This document shows, one piece after another, positions 5,784 to 6,924 of a stretch of DNA of 6,924 nucleotides; the stretch's first letter is position 1, and every line of letters begins with the position of its first letter. The stretch is from the NCBI GenBank assembly GCA_946183765.1, contig CAMHDC010000069.1, positions 1 through 6,924 on the forward strand, in the 5' to 3' direction. A model generated the notes under the pieces. It did not search any database and was not told the DNA's origin. It saw nothing but the letters and a program-made list of their open reading frames with translations. The stretch is from an uncultured Clostridia bacterium. Lineage in GTDB: Bacteria; Bacillota; Clostridia; Christensenellales; CAG-138. A program made the position numbers and the translations under genes.

Positions 5784-6731
5784 ATGAAAAAACTCCTTAC
5801 GATCTGCCTGGCGGGGCTGCTCCTGCTGGGATGCGCCCCCCGGCAGACCACAACCGAAGCAGACGTGCCCACGGCAGCGCCCACTGCCGATCCTACTCCC
5901 CTGCCTGTGGACGACGGGCCGGACCCCCAGGAGGAAGGGGGCATGACCGTCACCATCGACGGAGAGACCTTTGCCTACGACGGCTATCGGATCATCGAGC
6001 CGGAGGTCACCTTCGACATCCACACCAAAACGGCGGATGATTTCGTGGACGATTTTAACGCCGTCTACGAAGTGGCGCGGGAGAGCTACCGGCTGACCCC
6101 CGGCACGGATACAGAGACCACTGTGGTGAAGATCACCGGCGCTGCGCCCGGGCCTGCTGTCTACGTGGCCGCGGGCATCCACGGAGACGAACGGGCCGCC
6201 TGGTATGCGGGGCTGATGCTCCAGAACATCACCATAAAAGCCGGCACTCTGTATGTGCTGGCTCCTGCCAACGCCTGGGGCGCGCAGCGAAATCGGCGGC
6301 TGGTGGGGGAGGAGGACCCCAACCGCTGCTTCCCCGGGAACGAAAGCGGCACCTTGGCCCAGCGCATCTGCTTCGCCATCTTCCGCGACATCGAGGAGAA
6401 ACAGCCAGAGCTGCTGCTGGACCTTCACGAGGCCATCGTCTACAAGGAGGGCCGGGACTTTCTGGGCAGCACCCTCATCTACACCTCCCTGGAGGGGATG
6501 GAGGACCTGTTCTTCGACCTGCTGTTCGCCACCCAGGAGGGGGAGGTGACCTCCTGCCCCTTCGGCTACAACGGCCCGGGGCCGGCGGGCAGCATGAACC
6601 GCACCGTCGCCGATCAACTGAAGATCCCTGCCATCACCGTAGAGACCTTTCGGGGCTATCCCATGGAGCGCCGGGTGTCGGATCAGCTGAAGGTGGTGGC
6701 CTACGCGCTGCGCCATAAGGGCATGCTATGA
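5784..6731 (+). CDS. Lipoprotein M14-type zinc deacylase/metallopeptidase
   Basis: The 315-residue product has a clear lipoprotein signal, with LLLLGC ending at lipid Cys 17, then a Thr/Pro/Asp-rich linker to about residue 52. The core shows GIHGDE (zinc ligands H133, E136), DPNRCFPG (N180, R181), LLDLHE (H215) and TVETFRG (probable catalytic E287). This is the aspartoacylase/succinylglutamate desuccinylase pattern, closer to the classical form than the two anchored copies. It lacks their DQWPD and GLSHR blocks, so it is a separate branch and not a third duplicate. There is no good Shine-Dalgarno: the gene starts 4 bases after the previous stop with only GGGAAA at 5771-5776, so initiation probably depends on coupling. 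Its stop overlaps the pgsB-like start by 4 bases (ATGA), so the two products are made together. Substrate unknown; a gamma-glutamyl product is plausible from context only. Confidence 0.85.
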   Translation: MKKLLTICLAGLLLLGCAPRQTTTEADVPTAAPTADPTPLPVDDGPDPQEEGGMTVTIDGETFAYDGYRIIEPEVTFDIHTKTADDFVDDFNAVYEVARESYRLTPGTDTETTVVKITGAAPGPAVYVAAGIHGDERAAWYAGLMLQNITIKAGTLYVLAPANAWGAQRNRRLVGEEDPNRCFPGNESGTLAQRICFAIFRDIEEKQPELLLDLHEAIVYKEGRDFLGSTLIYTSLEGMEDLFFDLLFATQEGEVTSCPFGYNGPGPAGSMNRTVADQLKIPAITVETFRGYPMERRVSDQLKVVAYALRHKGML

Positions 6732-6924
6732 GCCTGCCGGAATACATCCTGATCGCATTGTGCGCCGCATATCTCCTATACCTGGCGGGGGAAAAGATCC
6801 TCCTCTGCCGGTGTAGGAGTTCTTTTATCCATGTGATCCACGTGAACGGCATCCGGGGCAAGTCCTCCACGGTCCGGCTCATCGACGCGGGCCTGCGGGG
6901 CGGCGGCGTCCGGGTGCTCTCCAA
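6728..6924 (+). CDS. pgsB: PgsB/CapB-type poly-gamma-glutamate synthase (Mur ligase-like), N-terminal part
   Basis: Only the first 65 codons are inside the window; the frame is open at the right edge. Residues 4-28 form an N-terminal membrane anchor, followed by a short Cys/Arg-rich stretch and then IHVNGIRGKSSTVRLI at about 39-54. This matches the B. subtilis PgsB segment NINGIRGKSTVTRL, as I recall it, including the GxxGKS nucleotide-binding loop. PgsB/CapB is an ATP-dependent amide ligase of the Mur ligase type that, with PgsC, makes poly-gamma-glutamate at the cytoplasmic membrane. PgsC and PgsA would be expected downstream, beyond the edge. Translation is coupled to the upstream lipoprotein enzyme through an ATGA overlap. 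The product could instead be a relative that joins other amino acids, because the specificity regions are not visible. Confidence 0.85.
   Translation, partial: MSLPEYILIALCAAYLLYLAGEKILLCRCRSSFIHVIHVNGIRGKSSTVRLIDAGLRGGGVRVLS

Noticed and set aside
5601..6716. 371-codon open frame on the minus strand
   Set aside because: It is antisense to two genes with intact catalytic motifs and has no domain or ribosome site that I can support.

Overview
The window is a dense, GC-rich bacterial stretch. Every convincing gene is on the + strand, and gaps are a few bases to about 80 bases. Strong GGAGG ribosome sites, lipoprotein signal peptides and a compact operon layout suggest a high-GC Clostridia-type Firmicute, perhaps an Oscillospiraceae-like gut organism. 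That placement is inference from style, not from a marker gene.

The left operon (3-3109) holds four genes. They are the C-terminal part of a DctM-like (TRAP large-subunit / ion-transporter superfamily) permease, a 48-residue two-helix membrane protein, a membrane-anchored zinc M14-type deacylase/metallopeptidase of the succinylglutamate desuccinylase/aspartoacylase kind, and a small alpha/beta lipoprotein that looks like the DUF6305 family. A GC-rich hairpin at 3127-3157 followed by TTTT ends it.

The right operon (3193 to beyond the right edge) repeats the first three genes in the same order: a complete 424-residue DctM-like permease with a TTG start, a 50-residue two-helix protein, and a 378-residue anchored M14-type enzyme. 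A second M14-type enzyme follows, this time a lipoprotein (315 residues). Its stop codon overlaps the start of a gene whose N-terminus matches PgsB/CapB, the Mur-ligase-like poly-gamma-glutamate synthase. Only 65 codons of that gene are inside the window.

The central observation is a duplicated cassette [DctM-like permease + two-helix microprotein + anchored M14-type zinc enzyme]. It comes with a lipoprotein and a PgsB-type ligase. A working model, which is inference only, is that PgsB makes a gamma-glutamyl (or similar amide-linked) polymer in the membrane. The three extracytoplasmic zinc enzymes would cut this or related acyl-amino-acid/amide compounds. The two permeases, each with a microprotein partner in place of a normal DctQ subunit, would move the products, with the DUF6305-like lipoprotein as a possible solute receptor. 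No canonical DctP or DctQ gene is visible, and I saw no RNA gene, CRISPR array or mobile element.
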